Positions 43,779 to 52,701 of a stretch of DNA of 64,000 nt are shown here, in pieces. Both the position numbers and the translations under genes were made by a program. The notes beneath the pieces are model-generated. The model did not search any database. It was not told where the DNA came from and was given only the letters and a program-made list of their open reading frames with translations. This DNA is from Suilimivivens sp963650485 (GTDB lineage Bacteria; Bacillota; Clostridia; Lachnospirales; Lachnospiraceae), in NCBI GenBank assembly GCA_963650485.1, contig CAVJLN010000005.1, forward strand, positions 1 to 64,000. Reading direction: 5' to 3'. Positions within the stretch are counted from its first letter, which is position 1; the number at the start of each line of letters is the position of its first letter.

Positions 43779-46067
43779 CTAGATCCTGTTATAGTTAATC
43801 AGACATCCCTTCAGGATAATCTGGCGTTCTTCATCTGTAAGTTCTCCAAGGCGGAGTGTGAATTCGTGGAGTCCGTCCTCGGCAACCTTGTAGGCTTTGA
43901 TCGTATCTGCCTTTGTTTCAACAGCGGTACGGATTCCCGGGAAGAACAGATAATCGAGATTCCGGAACGGAAGCTCTCCTTCTTCGATCAGGAATGGTAA
44001 CATACCCCAGTTGATGAGGTTGGAACGGTAACGCTTGGTTGCATATTCATTTGCAATGTTGGCCCAGCCGCCAAGTACCTTCTGGCAGGAGGCTGCCTGC
44101 TCTCTTGCAGATCCGTCACCCGGCTTTACCGCAAAAATGGTCGAACCGAAGCCGATATTGCTGTGGTTCACATCCGGATAAGACTTCTTGATCGTCTCAA
44201 TTACCGGCTTTAATTCCGGCTTCGCTTCTGCAGCACATTTTCCTTCCATTAATGCTTTCTGTGCTACCTGAATATCCTTGGCAAGTCCCACATAAGCAGG
44301 ATCCTTACGGGAAAGTGTGAATTCCGCAAGTCCTAACGGATTGGAACGGTAGGACGAGGTTTCTCCGGAAGGAATGAGTTCGTCTGTCGTGGTAACCGGA
44401 TCGTGAATCTCGGATACGACACGAAGGACGAGGTTTTCCGGAAGTGCAGTCATCGCCGGCCAGTCCTTGATGTTGGGGCCAAAGTGGATCTCAACACCGG
44501 GATCAGCCACACCCTTGGAGTCAAACACTCTGTTTGCATAAATATTGGAATCAAAATGATACTTGTACCTGCCAATCGTTCCGTCAAAATCCGTTGCCGG
44601 AGTAAGAACACCCTTATTTGCTGCTGTTGCGGCAATGGATCTGGCATCCATCAGGGCAACCGATGCAATCTGTCCGTTCTGCAGCTTCGATCCTTCACGG
44701 TTCGGGAAGTTTCTTGTCGAATGACGGATACTGAATGCATTGTTTGCAGGAGTATCGCCCGCACCAAAGCAAGGTCCGCAGAATGCAGTCTTTAATACCG
44801 CACCGGTCTCCATTAAGGCTGCCGCGCATCCGTTCTTAATCAGTTCCATATAAATTGGCATGGATGCCGGATATACACTGAGTGTAAAGCCATCCGAACC
44901 AATATAGGTTCCCTTCATGATTTCTGCCGCTGCGCAGATATTTTCGAATCCACCACCGGCACATCCGGCGATAATTCCCTGATCCACCATGAATTTACCG
45001 TTTACGACCTTGTCCTTTAAGGTATAAGGTACGGCATTGTCGAGGGAAACTGCCGCACGCTTCTCTACATCATTCAATATATCCTGAAGATTTGCGTTCA
45101 GCTCTTCAATCGTATAGGTATTGCTCGGATGGAACGGCATTGCAATCATCGGCCTGATGCCTGCAAGGTCGATCGAGATCATTCCATCGTAATAGGTTAC
45201 TTCACCCGGATTTAATTCTTTATAATCCTCACTTCTTCCATGAATGTCATAGAATTCCTTAATGGTATCATCGGTTCTCCAGATGGAAGAAAGGCAGGTT
45301 GTCTCTGTGGTCATGACATCGATTCCGATACGGAAATCGGCGCTTAAGGAAGAAACACCGGGGCCGACAAATTCCATAACTTTATTCTTTACATAGCCGT
45401 TGGCAAAAACAGCTCCGATAATCGCAAGAGCCACGTCCTGCGGACCAACACCCTTCACCGGCTCTCCGGTCAGATAAACGCCAACCACTCCCGGCATATT
45501 GATGTCATAGGTCTGGTTCAAAAGCTGCTTTACAAGCTCGGGTCCACCTTCGCCCATTGCCATGGTTCCGAGCGCTCCGTAACGGGTGTGGGAATCGGAT
45601 CCAAGGATCATTCTGCCACCGCCTGCAAGCATTTCTCTTGCAAACTGGTGAATCACGGCCTGATGAGGCGGTACATAAACGCCGCCGTACTTTTTGGCAC
45701 AGGTAAGGCCAAACATGTGGTCATCCTCGTTAATGGTTCCCCCTACTGCACAAAGGGAATTATGACAGTTGGTAAGAACATATGGTATCGGGAACTTCTC
45801 AAGTCCTGAGGCACGTGCAGTCTGAATAATTCCAACAAATGTAATGTCATGACTAGTCAGCTTGTCGAACTTAATCTTGAGCTTGTCCATGTTTCCTGAC
45901 GTATTATGATTTTCAAGAATTCCATAGGCGATGGTTTCCCTCTTCGCCTGCTCTCTGGAAATCTCCTTGCCTGTCTTTGCCTTGATCTGTGCTGCCGCTT
46001 CCGGTGAATCTGGAATGATTTCGGTTCCGTGAAGCAGGTAAGCGCCACCTTCCAATAAAGATACCAT
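43779..46067 (-). CDS. Aconitase-family hydratase (YbhJ-like)
   Basis: A 762-residue protein of the aconitase superfamily, close in layout to Escherichia coli YbhJ, whose substrate is not established. Fe-S and active-site regions are visible: LGSDSHTRYGALG near 165, GCAGGGFENICAA near 377, AFCGPCFGAGD near 420 with the Cys-x-x-Cys pair, and the swivel domain near the C-terminus with SYRSNPLGLAEF. It likely hydrates or dehydrates a tricarboxylic or related acid. The start is the ATG 6 bases behind AGGAGG; eleven codons upstream are excluded. It is monocistronic, with a repeat-rich 299-base gap before the HPr gene. Confidence 0.85.
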   Translation of the reverse strand: MVSLLEGGAYLLHGTEIIPDSPEAAAQIKAKTGKEISREQAKRETIAYGILENHNTSGNMDKLKIKFDKLTSHDITFVGIIQTARASGLEKFPIPYVLTNCHNSLCAVGGTINEDDHMFGLTCAKKYGGVYVPPHQAVIHQFAREMLAGGGRMILGSDSHTRYGALGTMAMGEGGPELVKQLLNQTYDINMPGVVGVYLTGEPVKGVGPQDVALAIIGAVFANGYVKNKVMEFVGPGVSSLSADFRIGIDVMTTETTCLSSIWRTDDTIKEFYDIHGRSEDYKELNPGEVTYYDGMISIDLAGIRPMIAMPFHPSNTYTIEELNANLQDILNDVEKRAAVSLDNAVPYTLKDKVVNGKFMVDQGIIAGCAGGGFENICAAAEIMKGTYIGSDGFTLSVYPASMPIYMELIKNGCAAALMETGAVLKTAFCGPCFGAGDTPANNAFSIRHSTRNFPNREGSKLQNGQIASVALMDARSIAATAANKGVLTPATDFDGTIGRYKYHFDSNIYANRVFDSKGVADPGVEIHFGPNIKDWPAMTALPENLVLRVVSEIHDPVTTTDELIPSGETSSYRSNPLGLAEFTLSRKDPAYVGLAKDIQVAQKALMEGKCAAEAKPELKPVIETIKKSYPDVNHSNIGFGSTIFAVKPGDGSAREQAASCQKVLGGWANIANEYATKRYRSNLINWGMLPFLIEEGELPFRNLDYLFFPGIRTAVETKADTIKAYKVAEDGLHEFTLRLGELTDEERQIILKGCLINYNRI

Positions 46068-46230
46068 TTCTTTCCTCCTGTAATGTCCTAGTACATTCAT
46101 TTTCCGTAACTAGTGCAACGGTTTTAAATTAACTACACCATATCACACGTCTATTTTCTTCTAATGATGTCATTATAACGAATCCTACAGGATAAGACAA
46201 CTGCTTTCGTAAGTCTCAGCGTCTGCCACA

Positions 46231-46256
46231 TAACAGTTCAGCCACTGCTTGTATAA
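46231..46256. repeat. Left-end fragment of the palindromic element
   Basis: TAACAGTTCAGCCACTGC, then TTGTATAA, matching the start of the 29716 element with small changes. A hairpin CCGCCACATA/TATGGCGG follows at 46261-46283. A TATAAT at 46302-46307 could be the -10 of the HPr gene, though no good -35 is present. Confidence 0.65.
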
Positions 46257-46366
46257 CCAGCCGCCACATATCTTTTTATGGCGGGGCACGAATTAATTAA
46301 GTATAATATAGATGTAACCATTCGAAGCTTCCTGTATTTCAAGCCACAGGAAAGGAGACGCAAATA

Positions 46367-46633
46367 ATGACAAGCTTCACATTCGTAGTAAAGGATCCCA
46401 TGGGACTACATGCAAGACCAGCCGGTTTGCTGGCTCAAAATGCCAGACAATATACTTCCAGAATCTTCCTCATGACAGATAATAAAAGTGGCAATGCAAA
46501 ACATCTTTTTCATATTATGGGACTTGGTATCAAGAACGGTGATACCGTCAAGGTCACCATAGAAGGTGAAAATGAAGTTACAGACCGCATATTGTTAGAA
46601 CGATTTATACGGGAAAATGATGCATTTGAATGA
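46367..46633 (+). CDS. HPr-family phosphocarrier lacking the regulatory serine
   Basis: An HPr-like protein of 88 residues. PMGLHARPAGLLAQNA keeps the phosphorylatable H15 and R17 used in phosphate relay from enzyme I. The second helix, normally NxKSIMGxMSLG with Ser46 phosphorylated by HPr kinase, reads NAKHLFHIMGLGIKNGD, so residue 46 is His. Catabolite signalling through HPr(Ser-P) should therefore not work. AGGAGAC precedes the ATG. It stands alone; no ptsI or hprK is nearby. It may be a second HPr dedicated to another relay. Confidence 0.88.
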   Translation: MTSFTFVVKDPMGLHARPAGLLAQNARQYTSRIFLMTDNKSGNAKHLFHIMGLGIKNGDTVKVTIEGENEVTDRILLERFIRENDAFE

Positions 46634-46698
46634 AACACAAGGATTGGATAGCAATTACCGATCCATAAATCACAGATCGGCAATTGTTATATTTCTGC

Positions 46699-48156
46699 TC
46701 ATGATTCTTTCTTTTCTTCTTTGAGTCCTATTTCTGCGTTCCAGAACAAAATTAATATTGCACATATAACATACGCTATGGTCTCTGTCCAGATATAACC
46801 TATAGAAATAGTACATCGTACAGACTCTGTCTGGGTAACCATATCTGCAGTTGGTGCCATATATCCGGATAAATTGAGCATTTCCATGAATACTGCATTA
46901 CAAATTGGCGTTGCAGCTACCATGATGGAACTGTAAAGTGACATAGTAAGGCCGTCGGTACGAATGCCATGTCGATACTCAACATGTTCAATGACATCTG
47001 CCAGCATCGCAAGAATCAGGTAGCCGGCCGGAGCAGAACCAAGACATTTTAATGCCACCCCGATTGCTACCGGAACAAGATTTTCATTGCCTAATCCGGC
47101 AAGTATTCCTCCGGTTGCTCCTATAACCATTCCTGCAAACGTTACATTTCTTTTTCCAAATTTATTTGCAAGTGGCACCACAAATACTGCTGCAGCTGCC
47201 ATTGGAATCGCACCGGCGACTGCAAGCAATGACTGTGAAACTCCATAATCGCCAGCAAAGCCCGAGTTACCAATCACCCATTGACAAAAATAGCTCATCG
47301 AGCCGTTTTTCATGGCACCGCTCCATTGAAACAACAAATAGAAGATCATGATGATCCACCACCATTTTTCTGACGTCACTGCCCGAAGCTGTTCCCGCAG
47401 GGAAACGGTTCGCTCCTGTTTTTCTTTCTCCGTCGTATCTGCTATTCCCCTTTTTTCCTCCGTAACACGTTCCCGTGTAAATCGATACTGAAGGCAAATA
47501 GTCAATGCGGAGAAAATTGCAATTGCTGTCATTGCAATCAGCCATGAGCTTTGATTTTCTTTTAGTACATTGGACACTAAAATAGGAAATACCATGGAGC
47601 CTGTTCCCATAACTCCCAATCCTGCCACATTATTAACGGAAGCCAGCATCCCCCTGTCCTTACCGTTTCTTGTAGACAATGAAATCAGCATTGAATTTGC
47701 CGTATTATAGATCGGATAGGCAACCGCATAATACAAATTATAAGAAATTGCTATATAGATCAGTTTCGCTCTTCCTTCAAACGGAACAGTAAACATTAAT
47801 ACACTGGATACACTTAAGGTCAGAGCAGACAACAGAATCCATGGCCTCGCCTTTCCGGTCATCAGCTTCGTCCGCTCAATCAATTGACCTACTACAAAAT
47901 TAGCCGCTACAATAAAGATTGTGGATACTAACTGAAGAGCGGACAAAAAGCCCGGATTTAATTGCAATACATCTGTAAAATATTTATTCAGAAAGCTGCT
48001 GAAAATCCCCATAGACAGCAATGCTCCGAATGGTCCAATAAAATACCCAAAGATCATTTCCGGCAGCTTCACCTTGCCTGATTTCATTCCGGATTCCATG
48101 CTATCCTCACTGTGTATTTCTATTTCGCATGCCAGTTCTTTTGAAACTGCTTCCAT
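46699..48156 (-). CDS. GPH-family sugar:cation symporter
   Basis: A 12-helix transporter of about 485 residues in the glycoside-pentoside-hexuronide (MelB/YicJ-like) branch of the MFS. After a hydrophilic start, the helices begin PEMIFGYFIGPFGALLSMGIFSSFLNKYFTDVL; GKARPWILLSALTL is the conserved loop 2-3 region, and YRHGIRTDGLTMSLYSSIM lies near helix 11. The frame can start at 48210, overlapping the GH2 gene, but no ribosome site is seen there; the ATG before EAVSKELA has AGAGAG 7 bases upstream and is preferred. It is the last gene of the GH3-GH2 operon and should bring in the glycoside those enzymes cut. Confidence 0.88.
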   Translation of the reverse strand: MEAVSKELACEIEIHSEDSMESGMKSGKVKLPEMIFGYFIGPFGALLSMGIFSSFLNKYFTDVLQLNPGFLSALQLVSTIFIVAANFVVGQLIERTKLMTGKARPWILLSALTLSVSSVLMFTVPFEGRAKLIYIAISYNLYYAVAYPIYNTANSMLISLSTRNGKDRGMLASVNNVAGLGVMGTGSMVFPILVSNVLKENQSSWLIAMTAIAIFSALTICLQYRFTRERVTEEKRGIADTTEKEKQERTVSLREQLRAVTSEKWWWIIMIFYLLFQWSGAMKNGSMSYFCQWVIGNSGFAGDYGVSQSLLAVAGAIPMAAAAVFVVPLANKFGKRNVTFAGMVIGATGGILAGLGNENLVPVAIGVALKCLGSAPAGYLILAMLADVIEHVEYRHGIRTDGLTMSLYSSIMVAATPICNAVFMEMLNLSGYMAPTADMVTQTESVRCTISIGYIWTETIAYVICAILILFWNAEIGLKEEKKES

Positions 48157-48199
48157 GCTGATTCTCTCTTTCTGAATTCTTCCTTTATGAGCTTGTATT

Positions 48200-50536
48200 T
48201 TATCCTTCATACGGAACAGTGATCACTTCCCTTCCATATACACTGTCTGCCTGAATAGTCACCTCATATTCAGGTCTGATAATTGCCATTGCTTCTCCAT
48301 AATAAGTATCTGTTGTATCCGTCAGATATCCTCTTACATTGTAGGAGCAGGCATTCCCCAATGCCAATAATGTACCGCCCTCCACACGGATGGTAATCTC
48401 GCCTCTCTCCAACGGCTTCACTATCCCATCTCTGTCAGTATATTGGAGATGAACATATAACAGATCGCCCTGTTTTACACTCTTCTGCTCGGTTCTCATA
48501 TGAAGATACGTTTCTTCACCGGCAGTCATAAGACAGGTTCTTGCAGTTTCATCTCCATTGTCATCATATACAACCGCCGTAAGATTTCCCGGTTGATAAG
48601 TGACTCCAAACCTTACCATCTGCTTCTTTGACAAGCTTTTTCTCTCCAGTGTCCTTCCATTGAGAATAAGCTCAACCTCTTTTCCTCTGGCATACACTTC
48701 CACAGTTGTTTGCATTCCCTCACAGCCATTCCACGACCAGCTTTCTATTGCGTTTGTCATGCGCCATGCGGCCGGCGAATGAGACAGCAGTGCATACTTC
48801 ACCGGAATAACACCTATCCTAATCGGAGTTTTTTCATATGCCACCTGCATATATGCCATCTGACAGGTTTCCTTACCAATCAGATCCAGCATCCCCGCTC
48901 CGGCAGTAAGCCAGTTCTGATTATGCTCAAAATCCGGTGCATAATCCTCATATTCCCATGCACCAATACCAGTTTCGCCCAGATAATCGATTCCTGCCCA
49001 TACAAAGTCCCCGATCAATGCCGGATGATCGACTGCAAGATCATAAAAATCAACTGCATCTGTTGCGAAGGTTTCGCTGCCCAAAATAACACGTTCCGGA
49101 TATCTTTTCAAATCCTTGCTATATCGCTTCACTCCATAGTTGTAACCCGCAACATCTAATTTTGAAAACACCTGTCTTGTCTTGATGTCACTGCCATGCA
49201 AGGTTGCACCAAACTTCATGAAATCTGCTCCGAGAAGTCCTGCCAGATTGTTAAAAAATTCACTTCCAACTGCTCTCTTTTTGTTTTTCCTTTTATTCTT
49301 TTCTGCCCTCGCTGCATCTTTTTCAGCCTTTTTATCTGAATAAACCCCAAGACCGACCGCACTTAAATAATTAAAGAAAATATTGATTCCGCATGTTACC
49401 GGCCGATCATCAAGCTCATGAAGATAACTGACCATCTTTTCTGCAAGATCAATTCCTCTCCTTCTGGCTGACTCTCCAACCTCGTTTCCGATCGAATACA
49501 TCACAACAGATGGATGATTCCGATCCTTCAACGTAAGCAGCTTCAGATCCTTCTGCCAGTTTTTTTCTACATACTCTGCATAGTCATATTCCGTTTTATG
49601 CATATACCACATATCCGTATATTCATCGAGTACCAGCATTCCAAGCTCATCACAGGCATTCAGAATCGCCTTGCTTACCGGGTTGTGGGCACTGCGAATC
49701 GCATTAAATCCAGCCCGCTTTAAAAGCTCCACCTTCCGTCGTTCCGCAAACGGATGACCAACAGCACCCAGTATCCCATTATCATGATGCATACAGGCTC
49801 CCAACAAAAGAATTCTCTCCCCATTAATACAGAAGCCCTTCCTTGCATCACACGAAATCTGACGTATTCCAAACGGAACTGTCTGAATGTCTTCTCCATA
49901 GGTCAAACGGCATTGATACAATTTAGGGTTTTCAGGATTCCAAAGCTCGGCATCCGTCAGGCAAAATTCCACCTTACTAGAGGCCGTTGATTTTTCATTT
50001 AAAACAACTTCTCCATCCAGAATCTGAACCTTCACATGACCTCTATCCGCTTCATTGTCACTTGTCTGAAAGCCAATGTTTACTACTCTGTTCTTCCAAT
50101 CAGATGTCTGAATCCATATGCTTTCCGGTTCTATATGCTCCTCAGGAAGGGTATAAATCCATACAGGTCTATATATCCCTGTTCCTGTATACCAACGGCT
50201 GTTAGGCTGATCCGCGTTATGCGCAATCACACGTATTTCATGATATCCGGGCGTAACCGGTACCCTGAACCCAAAATAACCATTGGGATGTGCTTCCATC
50301 TTCTTTCCATCCAGAAAAATCTCTGCCTTGTGATATATACCTTCAAACTCAATATAAGAAGAATGCGCGGGAGCTTCAAATGTCTTGCAATATTCATGAT
50401 CTCCTGCCATAAACCAGCCTGTATTGGTGCCACCTGCACTTTCCGGACTCCGTTCTTCCCCAAGCATTGCATCATGTGGCAAAGAAACCGGTACACCATC
50501 GCAATACCAATCCTCATTAAATGATAGTTTCTGCAT
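48200..50536 (-). CDS. GH2 beta-galactosidase-like glycoside hydrolase
   Basis: A cytoplasmic enzyme of 778 residues with no signal peptide. The jelly-roll N-terminus (FNEDWYCDGVPVSLPHDAM, YRPVWIYTLP) and an Ig-like domain come first, then a TIM barrel with RSAHNPVS, the acid/base Glu in YSIGNEVGES near 355, and the nucleophile Glu in VILGSETFATDAV near 490, then a C-terminal Ig-like domain with KQGDLLYVHLQYTDRDG. The exact sugar is not readable; beta-galactoside or beta-glucuronide-like substrates are possible. AGGAG precedes the ATG. It lies between the symporter and the small membrane gene of the GH3 operon, the latter gap holding a palindromic element. Confidence 0.9.
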   Translation of the reverse strand: MQKLSFNEDWYCDGVPVSLPHDAMLGEERSPESAGGTNTGWFMAGDHEYCKTFEAPAHSSYIEFEGIYHKAEIFLDGKKMEAHPNGYFGFRVPVTPGYHEIRVIAHNADQPNSRWYTGTGIYRPVWIYTLPEEHIEPESIWIQTSDWKNRVVNIGFQTSDNEADRGHVKVQILDGEVVLNEKSTASSKVEFCLTDAELWNPENPKLYQCRLTYGEDIQTVPFGIRQISCDARKGFCINGERILLLGACMHHDNGILGAVGHPFAERRKVELLKRAGFNAIRSAHNPVSKAILNACDELGMLVLDEYTDMWYMHKTEYDYAEYVEKNWQKDLKLLTLKDRNHPSVVMYSIGNEVGESARRRGIDLAEKMVSYLHELDDRPVTCGINIFFNYLSAVGLGVYSDKKAEKDAARAEKNKRKNKKRAVGSEFFNNLAGLLGADFMKFGATLHGSDIKTRQVFSKLDVAGYNYGVKRYSKDLKRYPERVILGSETFATDAVDFYDLAVDHPALIGDFVWAGIDYLGETGIGAWEYEDYAPDFEHNQNWLTAGAGMLDLIGKETCQMAYMQVAYEKTPIRIGVIPVKYALLSHSPAAWRMTNAIESWSWNGCEGMQTTVEVYARGKEVELILNGRTLERKSLSKKQMVRFGVTYQPGNLTAVVYDDNGDETARTCLMTAGEETYLHMRTEQKSVKQGDLLYVHLQYTDRDGIVKPLERGEITIRVEGGTLLALGNACSYNVRGYLTDTTDTYYGEAMAIIRPEYEVTIQADSVYGREVITVPYEG

Positions 50537-50572
50537 GAATTCTCCTTTATCTGTTCAGTACCTTCAAAAACA

Positions 50573-50669
50573 GTAACCATTTCGAAACCACATGCGCCAT
50601 ATAAAATTGCTGTTCTGTCCGAATACAGTCATTCACAGAAAGCAATTTTATATGGCTCTGAATAGTTAC
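50573..50669. repeat. 97-bp palindromic element inside the glycoside operon
   Basis: The ends GTAACCATTTCGAAACCA and TGGCTCTGAATAGTTAC are degenerate inverted repeats of the GTAAC type, and an inner perfect 16-bp pair GCCATATAAAATTGCT/AGCAATTTTATATGGC forms a strong stem. It fills the gap between the 131-residue protein gene and the GH2 gene, ending 3 bases from the stop of the former. No target duplication is visible. Confidence 0.7.
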
Positions 50670-50672
50670 CTT

Positions 50673-51068
50673 TTATGATTTCTTCTGCTCAAAAAACAGT
50701 GCAATAATTGAAAGCATCAGACCTGTTCCTGTCAAAATAAGACATTGCATCACCATCTGATAGTTTCCACCCAGAAAGCTCACACCATTAACATGATCAG
50801 AAATAACATAAGATCCCTGATTGGCAATTATCCCCAGTGTTAATGCATACATCACTGTCACACCCAGCGGCAGAATTTCCAGATTAATAAATTGATACAG
50901 GATCTCAAGCAAAATTCCAATCACCGCACATATAATAATACTCGGCGCAAATGTATTCTTTACAAGGCCTTTGGTCGTCCATCCAAGGATCACAGCCACA
51001 GCAATAAGTACAGCAGCCAGTATCTCCACATAAAACCACACCGTCTTTTCCTTTAACATATCTCTCAT
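50673..51068 (-). CDS. Four-helix membrane protein of unknown function
   Basis: A protein of 131 residues, nearly all membrane: helices at about 10-27 (FYVEILAAVLIAVAVILGW), 41-60 (SIIICAVIGILLEILYQFI), 66-84 (LPLGVTVMYALTLGIIA) and 103-125 (MVMQCLILTGTGLMLSIIALFF). No motif was recognised. Its ATG lies one base after the stop of the GH3 C-terminal half, with GAGGAGG inside that gene's end, so the two are translationally coupled. The tight link suggests a partner of the membrane-anchored GH3. Confidence 0.8.
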   Translation of the reverse strand: MRDMLKEKTVWFYVEILAAVLIAVAVILGWTTKGLVKNTFAPSIIICAVIGILLEILYQFINLEILPLGVTVMYALTLGIIANQGSYVISDHVNGVSFLGGNYQMVMQCLILTGTGLMLSIIALFFEQKKS

Positions 51069-51069
51069 C

Positions 51070-52701
51070 CTATTTGGCCTCCTCTGAAATTTGATTTTCT
51101 TTGCGGTACAAATTTAACAGATACATTGCAAGACAGATTGCTGTCAGTATTCCCAACACAATATCCGCTGTAACAATCGCTGTCTTCCACCAGGGTGTCA
51201 CAGTAACGATTTCTGTGTCTTTACTGATTCCGTTCATTAAATTACTGTTTGCCATTGCATAATAGTATCTATGGTTTGCCTCTTTCAGGCACTCCAGAAG
51301 GTATCCGTCATCATTGCTCTTGATTTCCGACAGGATCTGTTCACCGTGAGTCGGAGAGAAGAATTTTCCAATACACCACATATCCGTTCCAGCCACAATA
51401 CCTTCTACTGCATGCTGATACTGATAGGCCGCTGCATCCGAAATCGTTGCTCCCTGAAAGCCCCACTCATCACGTAATACTCCGGTCAGTGTAGCACTGT
51501 CCATTCCAACATAAGTACATCCAATTCTGCTGAAAGAAGTCATGGTTCCGGTGATTTTACCCTTTGTAAAGCTTCCTTCAAAACCTCTAAGACATACCTG
51601 ACGCCAGGTTTGCTCTGTCATAAATGAGCTTACTCCATATCGGTTCGTCTCTTGATCATTTCCGGCAAAATGCTTGATCGAAGTACTGACACCCTTTTCC
51701 ATCATAGCCTGAGTTTCCGGAATCTGAAGCAGGTAAGATAAATTAGCATCCTCTGAATAATACTCGAAGTTACGTCCGGAGAACGGAGTTCTATGAATGT
51801 TTCCTCCCGGACACCATAACTGGCTCACCTTCGCATACAGACAATCCTCGCCTATGAAATATCCTCTTTTTGCAAAAGCTTCCGTATCCCAGCTACAGGC
51901 TGCAACACTTTCTCCAATATAGGCTGTCGTTGTTCCATTTGCGTCAGAAGCACCATTGGGACCGCCCATCACCTTGCTCTTATCCAAATAGAAAAACTGT
52001 GTTCCGTCCGGCCCATCTCCATTAAGACTGGAGGGTTTACCAATCTTCATTACTTCATCATTTCCGTTTGACTCATCAATACAGCTTAATAACTCCTCAT
52101 AGCTCAGCTGATCAATAAAGGTGTCCCATAATGGATCATCAAAGTCCACACCTATCATATCTGCCAGCATAATCCCCTGATCTGCATTTACGGTCATCTC
52201 TGCTGCCGATGAAGCATCAGCCGGTTTCTCGTAGGTATAACCATCAAGAAGAGTAATCATTTCATCGGTAGCTGACAATTCCACCGGCTCTGCCCACGTA
52301 TCATCCCAGTCCTGTCTGCTCAGATATTTCACTGCTCCCGGCTGGAAATAATTAATATCTTTGTCTTCAAACAGATTCGTTACCTTGTTTCCTGTCTCTG
52401 CAGAATATGCATAACTTTCTGTATCCATCTGGTCAAGATTCCAGTGATATGTCTTAGACGCATCTCCTGAAACCTGATTTCCTGCCTCATCAAACATTCC
52501 GGAAGCTCCCTTTGCTGCAAGAATGTTATTTAATGCATCATGAGCATTTTCTCCGATTGCGCAATAATAATCACCTTCTCCAAGCACATATCCTTCTGCT
52601 CCGTTTGCATCATAGCTGGCGATCAGATATTTATCAACCGTTACTGTTACTTCTTCACTTGCTCCTGCCTCCAGATTTCCCGATTTGGCAAATCCAGCCA
52701 A
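51070..52701 (-). CDS. GH3 C-terminal half (catalytic barrel part)
   Basis: Open frame of 543 codons after the frameshift. It begins with the end of the fibronectin-III-like domain (GASEEVTVTVDKYLIASYD), then from about residue 165 the GH3 barrel: FIDQLSYEELLSCI, GPDGTQFF, CSWDTEAFAKRGYFIGEDC, WCPGGNIHRTPFSGRNFEYYSEDA, STSIKHFAGNDQETNR and GFQGATISDAAAYQY, whose Asp is the likely nucleophile. A membrane helix (TAIVTADIVLGILTAICLAMYLL) ends the chain. The first possible start is an internal TTG with no ribosome site, so independent translation is unlikely. Confidence 0.7.
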   Translation of the reverse strand: MAGFAKSGNLEAGASEEVTVTVDKYLIASYDANGAEGYVLGEGDYYCAIGENAHDALNNILAAKGASGMFDEAGNQVSGDASKTYHWNLDQMDTESYAYSAETGNKVTNLFEDKDINYFQPGAVKYLSRQDWDDTWAEPVELSATDEMITLLDGYTYEKPADASSAAEMTVNADQGIMLADMIGVDFDDPLWDTFIDQLSYEELLSCIDESNGNDEVMKIGKPSSLNGDGPDGTQFFYLDKSKVMGGPNGASDANGTTTAYIGESVAACSWDTEAFAKRGYFIGEDCLYAKVSQLWCPGGNIHRTPFSGRNFEYYSEDANLSYLLQIPETQAMMEKGVSTSIKHFAGNDQETNRYGVSSFMTEQTWRQVCLRGFEGSFTKGKITGTMTSFSRIGCTYVGMDSATLTGVLRDEWGFQGATISDAAAYQYQHAVEGIVAGTDMWCIGKFFSPTHGEQILSEIKSNDDGYLLECLKEANHRYYYAMANSNLMNGISKDTEIVTVTPWWKTAIVTADIVLGILTAICLAMYLLNLYRKENQISEEAK

